Origin: Deroplatys truncata
Lineage: Eukaryota; Arthropoda; Insecta; Mantodea; Mantidae
Length of the DNA: 64,000 nucleotides
Direction: 5' to 3'
Assembly (NCBI GenBank): GCA_030765065.1
Contig: CM060990.1
Location: forward strand, 280,887,341-280,951,340
Position 1 is the stretch's first letter. Each line of letters opens with the position of its first letter. Below, piece after piece: positions 45,336 through 57,844 of the stretch. The notes under the pieces were generated by a model. The model was not told where the DNA came from. It made no database searches and was given only the letters and a program-made list of their open reading frames with translations. The position numbers were made by a program, and so were the translations under genes.

Positions 45336-46600
45336 TTCATCCTTGCAGAGCATTCTTCAAGCATTAATTATCTGTTGAGTTCTCAGGTGACGTACGAACC
45401 AGAATCTTCCGTTTTACATTCTTATGTGCAGTGGATATGAAACTCATTGCGTGCGTTCACTTTAAATCTTAATGTATATGGTTCTACAGATGTTACTATA
45501 TGTGTTACATGGCGACTTCTGTCTTAAGTGACAATTTGGTGCTCTTACACAGCCGTTGTGTTGTGACTGCTCCATTCTCCCTCCTTGCAACTTAGATATC
45601 CCCGCTTTTACTTTATTTTCGTTTTAAGTGCCCATAATGGAATGAATATATGTAGGCGGTTATATGAATTTATGCTTATACATTTATAATTTTATTATTT
45701 GGTATCTCAGTGTTGCATTACCGTTTTTCTTCTTTGTGGTGATAAGGTTAAGTGTAGCATGTTGAGTTACTTCAGCGAGTGATACATTTGACTTAATATG
45801 CGATTTTGTTCTTGTTGAGATGTGCGCTTTTGTAATGTTACTGATTTGTTTACTCATCACATGTGAATATATACGCTGTATACTGTATTATTGAAGTTTT
45901 TAACTAGGAGTTAACGTTTATTTTTACATCCATCACTGAGAGCAGTGACCTTTTTCTGCCGTCGGAGGTGTGACGGATACACAGCTTGGTGAGCCAATAA
46001 TTGGAATACCTAGCAATTATTTTCATTATTTCGTTTAGTAAAGTATTATTTCTTAAAACCTTAGCAACCATTGGCTTGGATTTGCATTAGTTAATGGATT
46101 AGCGGTTTACTACTTCCTTAGAACTTTACCACGAGATAATACTTCCTGTTAGCAACAACTAAGTCACGACATCCCCTCAATAAGCTTGCCACTTTTGCCC
46201 TTCTCATTTATTAGATACTTTAAATTAAAAAAATCGGGGTGTAACATGGCATGTATTGTAAAGATAATTTCGTAATCCAGAGATCTCTCTAAGAATTGAA
46301 AATCTTATTTAAGAAGACAGAATTTCCGGTTTGTGGGCTCATCAAGGTGTTCTCTGGTCATATGAATCCACGAGCATGTAGCTCGTGTGACACGTTAGTT
46401 GTGACTACTTAGCAGTTTTTTTGGGTGCAAACACGCCTCCAAGCTTAGCTTAAACTTTCACGGTAGGACTTTAAGAATCTACTGTAACCACCAAGCTGCG
46501 CTTGCCACATGCCTCCAAGGTAAGAAGCAGTGTTTCTAATTGTGTTAACTCACCTATATTAGCATCGCAAATGTTTGTGCTCAATAATTTGCCAAATAAA
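45336..46600. other. no gene recognised
   Basis: AT-rich sequence between the Jockey fragment and the Maverick remnant. I see no domain on either strand. It may hold further decayed parts of the Maverick element. Confidence 0.45.
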
Positions 46601-46629
46601 TAACTTGTTTCACATTAAGCTCTACTTCC

Positions 46630-46850
46630 TTAAGTTACGTCCCCCTCTCGCGTCCTACTAGGTGCACGATAATATTATACATCACCTTAACACGCTCGAG
46701 ATACCTTTCTCGCTCTTTTGGAAGCTTCAAGTTACCAAACGAAAATGCTGTGTTGCCATTCTTTATAGCAATCCAATGGGCACCTTCCTTTTCAGATGTG
46801 TCGAGATTTACAACTCTCTCTTTGTAACGCGGATTTAAAGGTAGCTCGAC
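46630..46850 (-). pseudogene. adenain-like cysteine protease fragment (Maverick)
   Basis: The minus strand reads ERVVNLDTSEKEGAHWIAIK and then FSFGNLKLPKERERYLERV. The block around HW holds the catalytic His of the adenovirus-type maturation protease, and the following FGNL-PP-style segment is typical of the Maverick homologues. The piece is about 75 residues; the family is about 200, so the C-terminal part with the catalytic Cys is missing. In the living element it would process capsid proteins. Confidence 0.75.
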
Positions 46851-47159
46851 TAGCTAATATACGATATACAGCTCTATTTCTATGTTATTCAGAGTTTTAT
46901 CCCAGTATTAGTATAATCCTCTGAACCTTTGAATTCCTCTACTTGCTCTACTGCTGCTTTTTGCTTATGCATTTTGTGTTTATATTGTTGCTTTTATTTC
47001 CCATATTTTTAATCTTCCTACAATTTTAGAATAGAAACTAAATATACCATCATCGGCATCATTGGTACAAACCATCCTTATCTCTTATTCTTCTTTCTCC
47101 GAAGTTCCCATCTTTAGACTCCATCCCCGTATTATGTTTTATCATTTCTGCATGCTGTC

Positions 47160-47545
47160 TATCAACAGCTTTATTTTTGTTTACAACAGAGGCACTTTGA
47201 AAAGTGCCTCCAACCGCAGCACCTATTAGTCGCAATAATATGTATAAGAGGCGAAAATTCTCTGCGTTTTTTCATCTGGGAACCAGGACCAAGAGCAACC
47301 TTGCTATTCATAATCGCCATCACCAGTCTCGCAGATGTCTTTTCACCGTTGCCTGAATCACATGACAACATGATTCCAGGCCTACACTGCAATAATTGTA
47401 TCAGCAGCATTTCGTATAGCAGCGCCCTTGTGTTCAGCGTAGAATATGTTGTGTTGCTCACAGGTCTCGTCTAATGATTTGATTTTTGGGTGTCCTCTCA
47501 TTAAGCGTTTTTCTAACTTAGTGCCAGGTCCACAAAACCTTACAG
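47160..47545 (-). pseudogene. phospholipase A2-like domain (Maverick capsid-associated protein)
   Basis: The minus strand starting near 47540 reads FCGPGTKLEKRL (the calcium loop), then LDETCEQHNIFYAEHK (the catalytic helix) and AIRNAADTI. This is the arrangement of parvovirus-type secreted PLA2 domains that also occur in adintovirus and Maverick capsid-associated proteins. The catalytic His is present, but its partner Asp is Asn here (HN for HD). An in-frame stop follows near 47400. In related viruses the domain helps leave the endosome; here the gene is dead. Confidence 0.78.
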
Positions 47546-47869
47546 AAGAAGCTCACTAAGAGACGTGTTAACGTTGTGTCTTGAACACTCCGGTCAACTT
47601 TAAACGGAGAAGTAATTAGGTACTCTATAATCTCATCACCGCATCCTAATTACTAGATCAGGTACAATGTTAGCGACAAACAATAGAATATTGAAAGATA
47701 CGTGACTCTTGTTTTAATAGGTGATGTGTTTAAAGATCACAGCTCTAGGCAGTCAAGCGAAGGATGGTCATATTCTAAGTACTGAATTGAAAAACTCCTA
47801 TAAATTACAAACAACATATTGAAAACAACCTATAAATTGAAATCACAAGATAATTTCGAATAATTTCAA

Positions 47870-48600
47870 ATGGATAGACAGAACATAAGGCTTGAAACGT
47901 ATTTAGCCAGACATGCCAAAGCTATAAGGGAAAAGTTACTTGCACATAAAGGTCAGAGATTTGAAGTCAGGAGGTTGATAAGTGAAGCTCTTTAACGAGT
48001 AACAGAGCTTCTTCACGATGTATTGGAAATACAGAAAAAGAAGAATGCTACTCCTAATGTAGCTAAAAGTAGAAAAAATGTAAACGTATCGACATAGCTG
48101 AAGCAAACCCAAAAGAAAAAGCAGAAGAATGAAGTGGATACATCATTTGATTTACGATACAAAGATGGCAACTACATGTTAGGAAGTGAGAACAGGGACT
48201 TCATAAATAATCACGTTCCTTTAGGCAAAGAAACATACGAAACTACACCAAGATTGAATGAACCCATTTTCAAGAGGATACATGAAATGTATGCATATGC
48301 AGATGATAGATTTGATGCTTATAGCAAAATATTGAGACAATACAAGTTCATCGTCGAAACCACACCAGGTAAAGACACCTGAAATTAAGCAAATCCTTAC
48401 AAGTGTAAAATTATTATACGTCCTCTTCTGAATAAACACAAGGGATTACGCTTGGGTTAGCAGAAATATCGTCCTGACGAAAAGCAAGATTGCACGTACT
48501 GGAACGATCCCTATACACTAGTGCATCGCAGTAGTTTACTCATTCCATCCGGAGGTGCCGGAAATAACAGCCATAGCAAACAATCAGGGAGATTATACAA
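47870..48600 (+). pseudogene. Maverick-associated protein of unknown function, decayed
   Basis: The plus strand reads MDRQNIRLETYLARHAKAIR from 47870, with a stop near 47994 and another near 48096. An open piece follows (48134-48382) with SFDLRYKDGNYMLGSENRDF and then ETTPRLNEPIFKRIHEMYAY and DAYSKILRQYKFI. After a frameshift, DCTYWNDPYTLVHRSSLL and GAGNNSHS appear near 48490-48570. I recognise this pattern (GIRY-G-GN-Y-P-L-EL-f plus YWDDPNELVDRL) as a protein often met beside the integrase in arthropod Maverick-like elements. Its function is not known to me. Confidence 0.65.
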
Positions 48601-48625
48601 GGGCTAAAGCCGTCTAAGTTATAGC

Positions 48626-49410
48626 ATGACGACTACAAAGCAAAATATAGCAAAGGAACTTAACACTCCCGCTCGGAGAAACTTCTTACGTAGTGAGATT
48701 ATCAGCAAAGGACTCAATAATTTCCTACAAACTTATTTGGTTAAAATGAAACCGTATGCAAAAGTTAACAAAACCGTGAGACACATCCTGATCGCAATCA
48801 ATTTATACTCATAAATGACATGTACAGGACCTTTAAAGGAGAAGTCTGAACTTCAGGTTGCAAAGGCTGTGGAAGATATACTGCAAGCAATGAGAACGCC
48901 GCCCAGGAGCAATCAAAATGATAATGGGAAGGAACTGTACAGTTAATACTTTAAAAGGTTAATGTTAAAATACGATATTAATCACTAAAAATAATATAGG
49001 CATGTGAAGGCTGCAGCTGTTGAACGTTAATAAGAACCTTAAAGAATATAATGTATCGCGAGCATATAACCAAAGAGTCATACAAGAGGAATCATAGATC
49101 TTTTACCTAGAATCATTGCAAAATACAAAGATATTTTACATTCAACCATCCGCATGAAACCTAATTAGGTAGAAAACCCTTATCATCTTCTGACTGAGTG
49201 TAATTGTAATCAGCCCAAAGAGAGGAGAAGAGAGTAAGGAAGCTTAGTATTTGTGATTGCATAAGTATATCCGTATAAATACATTTTATGAAAGGTTTGA
49301 CGCCAACTGGAACGTTGAAATCTTCAAGGTACTTGTGTGAGATGTTACAAATCCTACTATTTACATACAGAAAAATAAGAACGCTGTGGAGATACAGGCC
49401 TTCTTGCACA
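48626..49410 (+). pseudogene. Maverick retroviral-type integrase, decayed
   Basis: First piece 48626-48814: IAKELNTPARRNFLRSEI and LNNFLQTYLVKMKPYAKVNK. This is the start of the integrase core, but the first catalytic Asp (QADL in the family) is Tyr here. A second piece near 48840-49050 in other frames has VAKAVEDILQAMRTPPRSN, NDNGKELY (second catalytic Asp) and AAVER (third catalytic acidic residue). Near 49270-49345, FDANWNVEIFKVLV matches the chromodomain-like C-terminal part. Several stops separate the pieces. It follows the family-specific protein in the same direction, as in other Mavericks. Confidence 0.8.
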
Positions 49411-49424
49411 TGAACATAAAATTT

Positions 49425-49662
49425 AGTTTTATTTACGGAAGCTCTTTAAATACTATGGTCCTTAGCATCCCATTCTAAATTGGATGTGAAAGATCGGCAA
49501 TTTTGTTCAGAGGCCTCTTTATTAGACTTGAGGTTCTTATACATGCCGTAAATCTACGACAAGGGACCATCGGCATTACTTCCCTTCCGAAGGAAGCCAT
49601 GCTAAGGATTTTTATGCCCGCAAAAATCCATCGCCCTCCGCCGGGTTTGGACACGAGCTTCA
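49425..49662 (-). mobile_element. tRNA-headed SINE (family X) copy 1, 5' truncated
   Basis: Its body matches the SINEs at 61984 and 63178 (minus-strand sense: ATGGATTTTTGCGGGCATAA, then CTTAGCATGGCTTCCTTCGG, then CCTCTGAACAAAATTGCCG). It breaks off at about 49662 inside the B box (AAACCCGGCGGAGGGCG side), so the A box is missing. It interrupts the end of the Maverick integrase region. Confidence 0.85.
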
Positions 49663-50189
49663 TAATATTATGGACTTTAATACTTATATAACTGAAAAGA
49701 TGTTGTGGCAGCAATAAACAAGCTTTCTTGTGAAATCCTGTGGATTCTCAACAAGTCAGAGGATTCAAAGGAAGAAATTGTAATAAAGTAATGCTGAAAT
49801 AAACTTTTCATTTCCCATATTAATGTGTTTTATTTGTTAATCCCAGTTCCATTTTCCCTTCACCAAAATCTATATAAGGTATATGAATAAAAATATATAA
49901 AAATAAAATGAATCCATAAAATATTTACAAAAAATAAATTAGAAAATAAATATTTACAAAATATACAACTAAGATGGTGTGAGGCATCCAGGAAGGTCGA
50001 AAAGAATTATGAAGCCGTAAGTGAATAGTGACTACATGAAGGAGATGCATAAGGCCCCTCAAGCATCTTATACTTACTATCTCTTCGATGAAGTGCCATT
50101 TTGTTCATTTGAACAGTCGAAACGTCGTGCTCAGGGGGTTCTAAAGCAAATCTGCTTATCCAAAAATAGTTTGTTTAAATAATGTAGAC

Positions 50190-52860
50190 AGTTTAAATAT
50201 TTTTCAGTCTGCATCCCAGTCTTTGCAATCGCTTTATTGTATTAGCTGCAGGGCAGTTGTAGTTACGCAAACAGAGAGGAAGATCATTATGGGTGTAATG
50301 AAGATGATCAGGATAGAGTAGATCCATCTTAAGAACATATCCTGTCTTGGATTCTTCAAGGATTACGGAGAAGTTGATGGTGTGTACATCACCCCTCTCA
50401 GACCACGTGGCGTTCCCATATGGTATGGAAATGTCATGCTCTTGCGGTATAAATTGTTTATGTCCCATAATGATGGACGGTTCAAGGCTTCCTCAGGATT
50501 GTAGTCTATCATCTATTAGTGGTTTTCCTTAGAGCATCGCTTTGATTACAAGGCCCACCACGAATGCCCTCCTCAAGAAATTCTATCATGCTGGAATCTC
50601 TGATGAAGTGAATATGTGCTTTGGTGGTCTTCAACATGACGTCAAAGGCTAATGATGGCAGCGTGTAGTACCAGGCCGGGTCCAAGCTGTATGCGTTCAG
50701 CGACAGGCCTCTGAACTTCTCGAAGGAGTATGCTAAAAGCAGAACACCTGAATTTAGATACAGATCACCATATTCTCCAAGATTCTTTATCTTGAAAGTG
50801 TTCCACATTTTATTTGAATTGGTATATAATTCTATTCTATGCTGCCATCAAAAAGTTCGATGGGTGCCCTTTTCTCTTCTTTGAGGTTTTTGACGACATG
50901 CAGATATGTATATGGCAAATATACCCTTACACTTCATCAACTACAAGTAGGCAGGATCAGAGTAATCGGTATTAGTGATCTTGAAGTTTTCATCAATTAG
51001 CATATATGCCAAATTCGATAACTTGTCATCCTGAAAGTTGTAGCTGTCTACGAACTTGAACAGCATAATCCTGTACCATTTGCTGAATGCTAGATAGCAT
51101 TCAGAAGATTGGGCTCTGCATTATATAGGTCCAGTGTTATATGTCATGTGCCTGATTAAAAAGTGGCTGTTATAATAAGTTAAACAATGAAATAATATCG
51201 GAATGAATCAGGACAATTTTCGTTTCAAATTGTATTGATTAGGAGGCGCTCCGGGGCATGTTCAAGTATTACGACAGCGGCCTACACTCTGTTGTCATGT
51301 ATAGTAACATTTCTCCTGTATATGTGACAGTGATCAGCATTATTGAAATCCATATTGTTTCAGGTGACATATGCAATCGCTCAATACGTGAATATATTGC
51401 ATTGACTTTATCAGCCATCAGCTTAAATTCACTGAAGAAGGTATTGATTGGTTGTCGTTTCTAAAGAGCTTGAATCTCGATAAGGTTTGATAATTCCTGC
51501 ATACAATCCTTAACACTATCGATATCGCTTCATGTTCCTGAATGGGTCGGGTCCATCTGTCTGCATCTGAAGGTTCACATGAGTGCACCTTCTCAAAACG
51601 ATTGGATATCCGCATATATAACCAAAGGAACAGGACCATACTCTGAATATGCATTCAATTCAGGTACCTCGCGCTTCCGAAGTATTTTGAGGACCTGGAA
51701 TGTATTGCATTTCAGTTTATGCAATCTCAAGGCATCCTCGTTACCATACTTTATCAATACCTGCCTCACATAACCACATTTTTCTGTGATGCCTTGATAG
51801 TTGACGTCTAATCAGCCTGGAGAAGTTGGAGATGAGGCAGTATTAGAATCCGGCTCCATCTTTGATTGCCAGCAGATTCACCTGGTGTCTATTCCTCTCA
51901 GATGGTTTGTGTATAGACTGCATATAGTTGTTGACATTCAGAGCAAATACAGTTACAGATACGCACCAGTTTTCTTGACAAAGAACTCAATGTAATCTAA
52001 AGAAATTGGAAACGTAATCCATTCATAATTGAACCTTCAAGAACCAATTCTAAAGGGTAAGAACTACTCATTGCAGAATTTTTCTTTGCGGGATACCGTG
52101 ATACCAGCATGTAGCAAGCGAAACAAGAGTATCATTATTCTTAATGTTTACTATAGCTTCCTTTCGCTTACTGCATGCAGGCAACTCAATATAGTCTGAA
52201 GCGCAAAGTGGATTACACTCTACGGCATTATTCACGTGGGTGGTTGCAAACAAGGACTTTTAATTAGCTTACTCTTCAAAACTAGCTCAGTTTTACAGAA
52301 TTTCATCTTTAATTGAATTGAATATGTCCTGAAGGTTATACGACCGCTGGATCTCCTTTGTGTTGGAATTAAGGTCAAAGGTTTCCATTTGTTCCCTTTC
52401 AGGCGTTCAGATTCAATATCAGACATTCAGTGAACTGCTCATCTTTAACGTAGTCATTCTCTTCTTTACTGTGCTAACCAATTTGTTAATAACTAGAACT
52501 CAGCATGCATTAATTAACTCCCTGGGGTCAAGTATTCCAAGACGTATTTTCAAATTTAGTGTTGAAAATCCAACCTTTGGATGCGAATTCTTTGACTCTG
52601 GATTCCAAGGCACCAATCATTTCGAAATATCCCTTTTGTGCGATGACGGTGGTGATAATGTTTCAGCCTGGTAACTTTAATGGGAGGGTCCATTCGGTGT
52701 GATGGACCAGGTTGCACTTCTGTTGTCTTTAAGGATGCATTATGCTCTTCTTCATGTGGCCTCTTGCAGCCGCGGGGCATTGCTAGATTTAATGCCGGGC
52801 TCTGCATTGGCCCCACCTGTAGAGGCATGGATGTTGGCACCACTAGATCCTCTCTTAAAT
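50190..52860 (-). pseudogene. DNA polymerase B (protein-primed type) of the Maverick element, decayed
   Basis: Minus-strand pieces in order. Near 52840-52560: a Pro/His-rich N-terminus (EVQPGPSHRM). Near 52290-52100: VNIKNNDTLVSLATCWYHG, the NKD-type block before the exonuclease. Near 51085-50945: FVDSYNFQDDKLSNLAYML, an exonuclease block. Near 50920: LPYTYLHVVKNLKEEKRAPI. Then 50808-50509: NLGEYGDLYLNSGVLLLAYS, DPAWYYTLPSLAFDVML and EEGIRGG. Near 50455: DINNLYRKSM, the DxNNLYG-type polymerase block. Near 50340: GYVLKMDLLYPDHLHYTHND. The last two polymerase motifs (with the YxDTD box) are not seen beyond 50190. Six or more lesions make it inactive. Confidence 0.82.
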
Positions 52861-52950
52861 TTCGTGGTAGATGCTTGTTTCACCGACATGTCCAGCAGTT
52901 CGCGTTGTACTATAACAAAATAGGATTAACCATTGTAAAAAGTCCTTGCA

Positions 52951-54950
52951 ATAGTACATATATTCATTAGCGAAAATGAAGAATAGTTATTAATAACAGA
53001 CCTGCAATCCAACGCACAAAGGGTTTTCATGGAGCATAATGATACATGCGCAGTCTGCTTAGGCGCAAAACCCTGCTGGCGGCATAGTATGACAACCGTT
53101 CCAAGTTCCATTGACGCAGTTCTGCAGCCTTAAATGGATCCTGCCACGCTGGGTCCAAAATCTGCTGGGCCCTATCATGTAGATTCCAATTGCCGTTATT
53201 TTCGTTTTACCTTACATAATAATCCAAGTATATTAAGTCCTATTGAATATAGAGGCAACTTCTTAATGTGATGTAAGCCATATACAACCTATTTGAAAGA
53301 TTTTTAGTACTTTGTCACAGTCACTCAATTGTTCATAATTAGCGTCGTAATTACCTCTTTGCGACGAGTAACGCATTATTTATAATTATTGTTTTGTGGT
53401 ATAAGTTAAATTCCAATATTTTCGCTTCAAATTCTAAAATTCAGAATCCCCGTTTAACTACAATTTTCTATCAACCTTATTCACCCTTTTTTTGTACTAG
53501 TACTCACGTAGTATCTGACTACTCATGTGCTAAGTATTTTTCTAACATTCACGTACAGTATTTTCAAGTATTTTTAATGGGTATTGAATCTATTTGGACT
53601 TGTATTATTGCTTTAACACTGCAATCTTCTTGGAATGTTATTCGTTTCTACTTAATTTCATCGTTTTGACGTTTTAAGTGGGCTTTGTGTTACACGACTC
53701 ATTTGTAGTATTCTTTTAAGTTTCGTAACTGCTTCGATATATACTTTTAAATATTAATGTCTTTTGCATTCATTCTAAACTGGTTTGTAAAACGTGTTCG
53801 ACTTTTTATCATCTAGCATCGCCAAGTTAAACAGTGAGGTATTTTTAGCTCTTTCTTTCGTACTTTAAAGCTCATATGCGTAGCTATTTAAACTCCTGTT
53901 GTGCTGAACCTCTTAAGTGCCTTCATTGTGTTCTCAAATACTATTAACTTCTCAAAATATTGCCCTTTGTCTCACTTTCTCAACATAGGCATTTTGGAAT
54001 AAAGGAACTAAGTTTATTCATAAGTTTGTATATACAAAGTGATGATATATTTGCTTTAGTTAATATGTTTTTCCGATAAAGCATAAATGTTTAATGCTTA
54101 ATATATAGAAAAAAACTTAGTCTTTTAAACGATATACTGCTAGTACGTTCGTTCTTTCTCCCTGCTTGACTCTGTGATATAACGACTTGTTTTTTGTTTA
54201 AATACTAGCGTTAGGGAATGAATGGTTTGGCTTTAAAATGGAGGGTATTTAAGCCATTAACAGCTATTATTTTTACTCGTGTCACATGAATTTTCAAGAA
54301 ACAATTGTAATTATATACTTCACTAATAATGTTATGTAATTGTGTGAAGATATTCTTATCTTTTAAAAGGTATAATAATGTATAACTCATTAATAAACGA
54401 TTTTAAGGTGCAAATGACTGCTATGTCTGGGAAAGAACATTGTTAGTTTTTCCTTATTTCATTTCCAACACAAGTTTCTGTGATACAGCAAACTTCTCGA
54501 TTAAGATTCTTATTATTGCATCACACAAAGAAAGTTCAGATTTAGGCAGTTCTAATACTAATAATATGAGCTGAAACGTAAACTATCTATTTATAGTCCG
54601 TTAGGCGCTTGTGTTATCCTTGCATCAGCATACGGAAACCTTCGTGTGGCGCAACAGCTGTGACATTGTTACTTTTGTAATAGTAAGCAAGCGTCTGCCA
54701 CGTGTAATATTTGATTCCTACAGGCACTGTTGTTTAAAATAAAAGTGAACTGGTGTTTAACAGTACCTATTGTATGTGTTCTTTGAAGGGAGAATAACGT
54801 CTAAGTACATTGATTTTATGTTGTGCAGTTATTTCAATGTTTTAAGAGCTAGTTATAAACAGATGATCATTGCGATAATACGTGAAGTTCATTAGTTCAT
54901 TTTTTTCCTCTTTAAGTTTTAGATTGCATTCACAGATATAGCATCTAATT
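52951..54950. other. no gene recognised
   Basis: Two kilobases of AT-rich DNA with only short chance frames, between the Maverick remnant and the piggyBac transposase. No inverted repeats with TTAA ends could be settled by eye. Confidence 0.45.
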
Positions 54951-54959
54951 TTTATGACG

Positions 54960-56640
54960 TATTCAAAGAAATCACATTAGAGAAAGCAAAGGATATTATG
55001 TGTGATGATAACTTCCCATTGCGATAGATGAAGAATGTGATACAGTTGATATTGTGGTACTGCCTCCTGATCCAGATAGCCTGACTGATGAAGATGAAGC
55101 ACATAGTGACGCAACATGTATAGTAAATATGAACGATGTTCCTAGACCAGTTGAAGTTAATTTCTCTGTTTCTGAAGAGACTGGCCTATCAGAAACAACT
55201 AGCTATAGGGCTGAAAAATCAACCAGAGAAAGAAAACTCTGTAACCAAGTAGCAAGATACGAAAAATGTGCGCTCACGTACACAAAAATTCAGAAAATGA
55301 GCATGCTAGAAATTCTAAATTTTAAAGAATTTTGTATTTATTGCTAAAGGAACTGTATTGTATGCAGTCTCGTATACAAAGACTTTTGACTTCTCTTTCG
55401 ATCTTGATGAGATCAGTTTTCTTGGACATATTACTACTTTCAGGATATCATAGATTTTCTTCTGAGAGCACTGCTGTTCAGAGTAGCCAGATTTGGGATT
55501 AGATATTGCAAAAATTCTGTCACGAAATCAGTACCTAAAGTGAAGAGGTTTATTCATTTTAACAACAATGCTCTTGTTAATGATCAAAAGAAAGATAAAG
55601 GATTTAAAATGAACCCACTTATTTCTATGCCAAATGCTTCCTTCTAGCAATTTGGTATGTTTTCAGAACACCTTGCTATAGATGAGATGATCGTAAAGTA
55701 ATATTGCCACAATTCTCTCAAACAATTCATTTGAGGAAAACCTATACAATTTGGTTACAAGGTGTTGGCTTTAAGTGGTTCTAATGGGTACTGCTACAAA
55801 TTTGACTCATACTATGGAAAAGATACAAACAGAAGTGTAGCCAATGATAGATATGGCTTAGCTTTAGGTAGCAGAGTTGTACTGAACATGTTAGATTGCA
55901 TTGCAAACTCTCATTCTCATGACATTTATTTTTAAAACCTTTTTACAAGCAGAGATCTTTTGCTGCAGCTTAAAAATCTTGGTTTTCGTGCTACTGGAAC
56001 TGTTAGAGAAAACTGACTTGGAATTTGCCCTCTCCAGCTTACAAAATCATTGCAGAAATCAACAGGGGGATCTTAGGACTGTACGTTTGACCTTCAAGGT
56101 GAAGTTGTTTTTGTGAAATGGAATTATAAGAAATGTGTAACTGTTGCAACAAACTTTGATAAAACAGAACCAGTAGCATCTTAAAAATGGTGGAGCAGAA
56201 ATGTAAGACAAATAATAAGTATTCAACAACCACTAGTCATAAAGCACTACAGTAAGAACATGGGTGCAGTGGTCCATCATGACTGTTTGGCAGGGAAACG
56301 CGCAGCTTCAATCCCCGGAAAAAGTGGTACTGGTCCGTCTTTATAAGAATACTGGACATGTCTGTTGAAACGTTTGGACTCTCTGTAGAGAAGTACATGG
56401 TCAAGATTCCCTGGACTTACTAGAATTTAAACAATACTTCTCAATCTAATGTCTGAAGTTGTTTTCCAAGAGGAGAAGATAGGCACCCTCGTTTGTTACA
56501 ATTTCATTTTAAGTTTGATGAAAGAGACCACTTTATGGATAGACGTTCTTCACAGAGGCATTGTCAGATGTGAAGCTGTAAAGGCAAACCATTCAGATTC
56601 TGAAAAATGTGATGTATCACTGTCAAGTCAAAGATAGTTT
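54960..56640 (+). pseudogene. piggyBac transposase, decayed
   Basis: An acidic N-terminal piece (55054-55347, PDPDSLTDEDEAHSDATCIV) precedes the DDE core, which is spread over frames: IDEMIVK (about 55680, first catalytic Asp region), GKPIQFGYKV (about 55738-55765), YGKDTNRSVANDRYGLALG (about 55815-55870), DLLLQLKNLGFRATGTVREN (about 55950-56013), then KWWSRNVRQIISIQQPLV and YSKNMGAVVHHDCL (about 56185-56290). These follow the order of piggyBac (PGBD) transposases. Frameshifts and stops are frequent. The flanking TTAA sites and terminal repeats were not identified. The N-terminal acidic region is normal for the family. Confidence 0.85.
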
Positions 56641-57628
56641 GAAGATTACCACAGTCGGTAACATCTTTGAAAACCAAAAGGTATTTCAGTTATGTGGATG
56701 AACTTAAATGTTGGATTTGAACATAAAATACATTAAATAGGCAGAAACGTATTTGCTCAATGTTACACTATGTTTTCATAGCGCTAACTTCAAGTGGTCT
56801 AGTTATAAACAGGGTGATTTTCGGCTACAGGATACATGGCGATGAGAACGGAAAATGTTGTTGGCATAGTGTAGCCCGAATTAATATACTTTATATGTTT
56901 TTTAATTTTTTGAAGAAAAAATGAAGATGGCCGTTAATGAGCTAAATTCTTATTCACCTAAAGGCGGCGGCTATGGAGTATAGCTCATCCTAGCTTGTAT
57001 AATAAGAGAGGTTCGTAGAGAGGGGTGTAACTATTTTAGACATCGCATCACTGCTTTAAAGAATGTCATTCGCTCTAGAGTTTATTTAAGGGGAAGCGCC
57101 ATATGCATAATTTAGCTAACGAATATACGATCATGTGCGCTCGATGACGGGTTTCATATAACATGCGTAGAATAAATCGCTCCATATTCGCAAGTATTAT
57201 TATTAAATTTAAGTATTGGGCGTATGTATTCGCTGCAATACTTTTAATAAATAATTCAATTGTGATTTTTGCCGTTTTCCGGTATTCTCCCTCTCTTTCT
57301 CCTGTCTCTCTGTCTCTCTCTGCTTTGAGGGGTTTACTTAAGCTTACAAATGGCATGCATGTCACTTGTCTCCTATATCACCGTAACACTCACTTATTCC
57401 TGAATCATTTTGGTTAGTGGGAAACTAATAAGATCATTGAAACCACGAGAAAAAGGCCCTATTGTTTTGTTATACTGAATGATATGTTACGTTTCTAAAT
57501 TACGACTAATAAAAATGAATGTTTGAGAGACGCGCAGTAGGAAAGTGTACTGTTTGAAAGGTATAGAAATGCAAATTGCCGAAAAGGTTGATCTATATAA
57601 TACGTAAATTAAATAGGCATAGTAGACC
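56641..57628. other. no gene recognised
   Basis: AT-rich, with a CT-rich patch near 57287-57321. No domain seen. Confidence 0.45.
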
Positions 57629-57844
57629 GGCATGCTTTGTCATTTTGAAAAATGCAATTTTTTTACCCTGTAATTACGTAGGTGAGGTGGGCGTGTCAGA
57701 GGTAGCATTTTGTTATTTTAAAAATGCAAGTTTTTGATCTAGTTATTACGCACATGATGTGGAGGTGACAGAGGCGACATTCTTTGTAATTTGAAAAATG
57801 AAAATTTTGTTCCAGCTATTATGCAGTTGGAGGGCGATATGCAA
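57629..57844. repeat. three tandem copies of a 72-base unit
   Basis: Units at 57629-57700, 57701-57772 and 57773-57844. Each has the order TTGTNATTTTGAAAAATGCA, then AATTTTTN, then a TTATTACG-like segment, then a GGTGAGGTGGGCGTGTCAGA-like end. The copies have diverged strongly but keep the same length. No coding sense is visible across the repeats. Confidence 0.75.

Larger units (their letters stand above)
46600..52950. mobile_element. Maverick/Polinton (adintovirus-like) remnant
   Basis: Four hallmark genes of this self-synthesising transposon and virus group occur together: an adenovirus-type protease and a PLA2-like capsid-associated domain (minus strand), a retroviral-type integrase preceded by a family-specific protein (plus strand), and a DNA polymerase B of the protein-primed type (minus strand). 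All are broken by stops and frameshifts. I do not see the packaging ATPase, the major or minor capsid genes or the long terminal inverted repeats, so several kilobases are probably missing. A SINE lies within it. Confidence 0.85.

Noticed and set aside
49161..49409. 82-codon minus-strand frame.
   Set aside because: It is antisense to the end of the Maverick integrase, whose plus-strand fragments (for example NWNVEIFKV) carry the recognisable family pattern.
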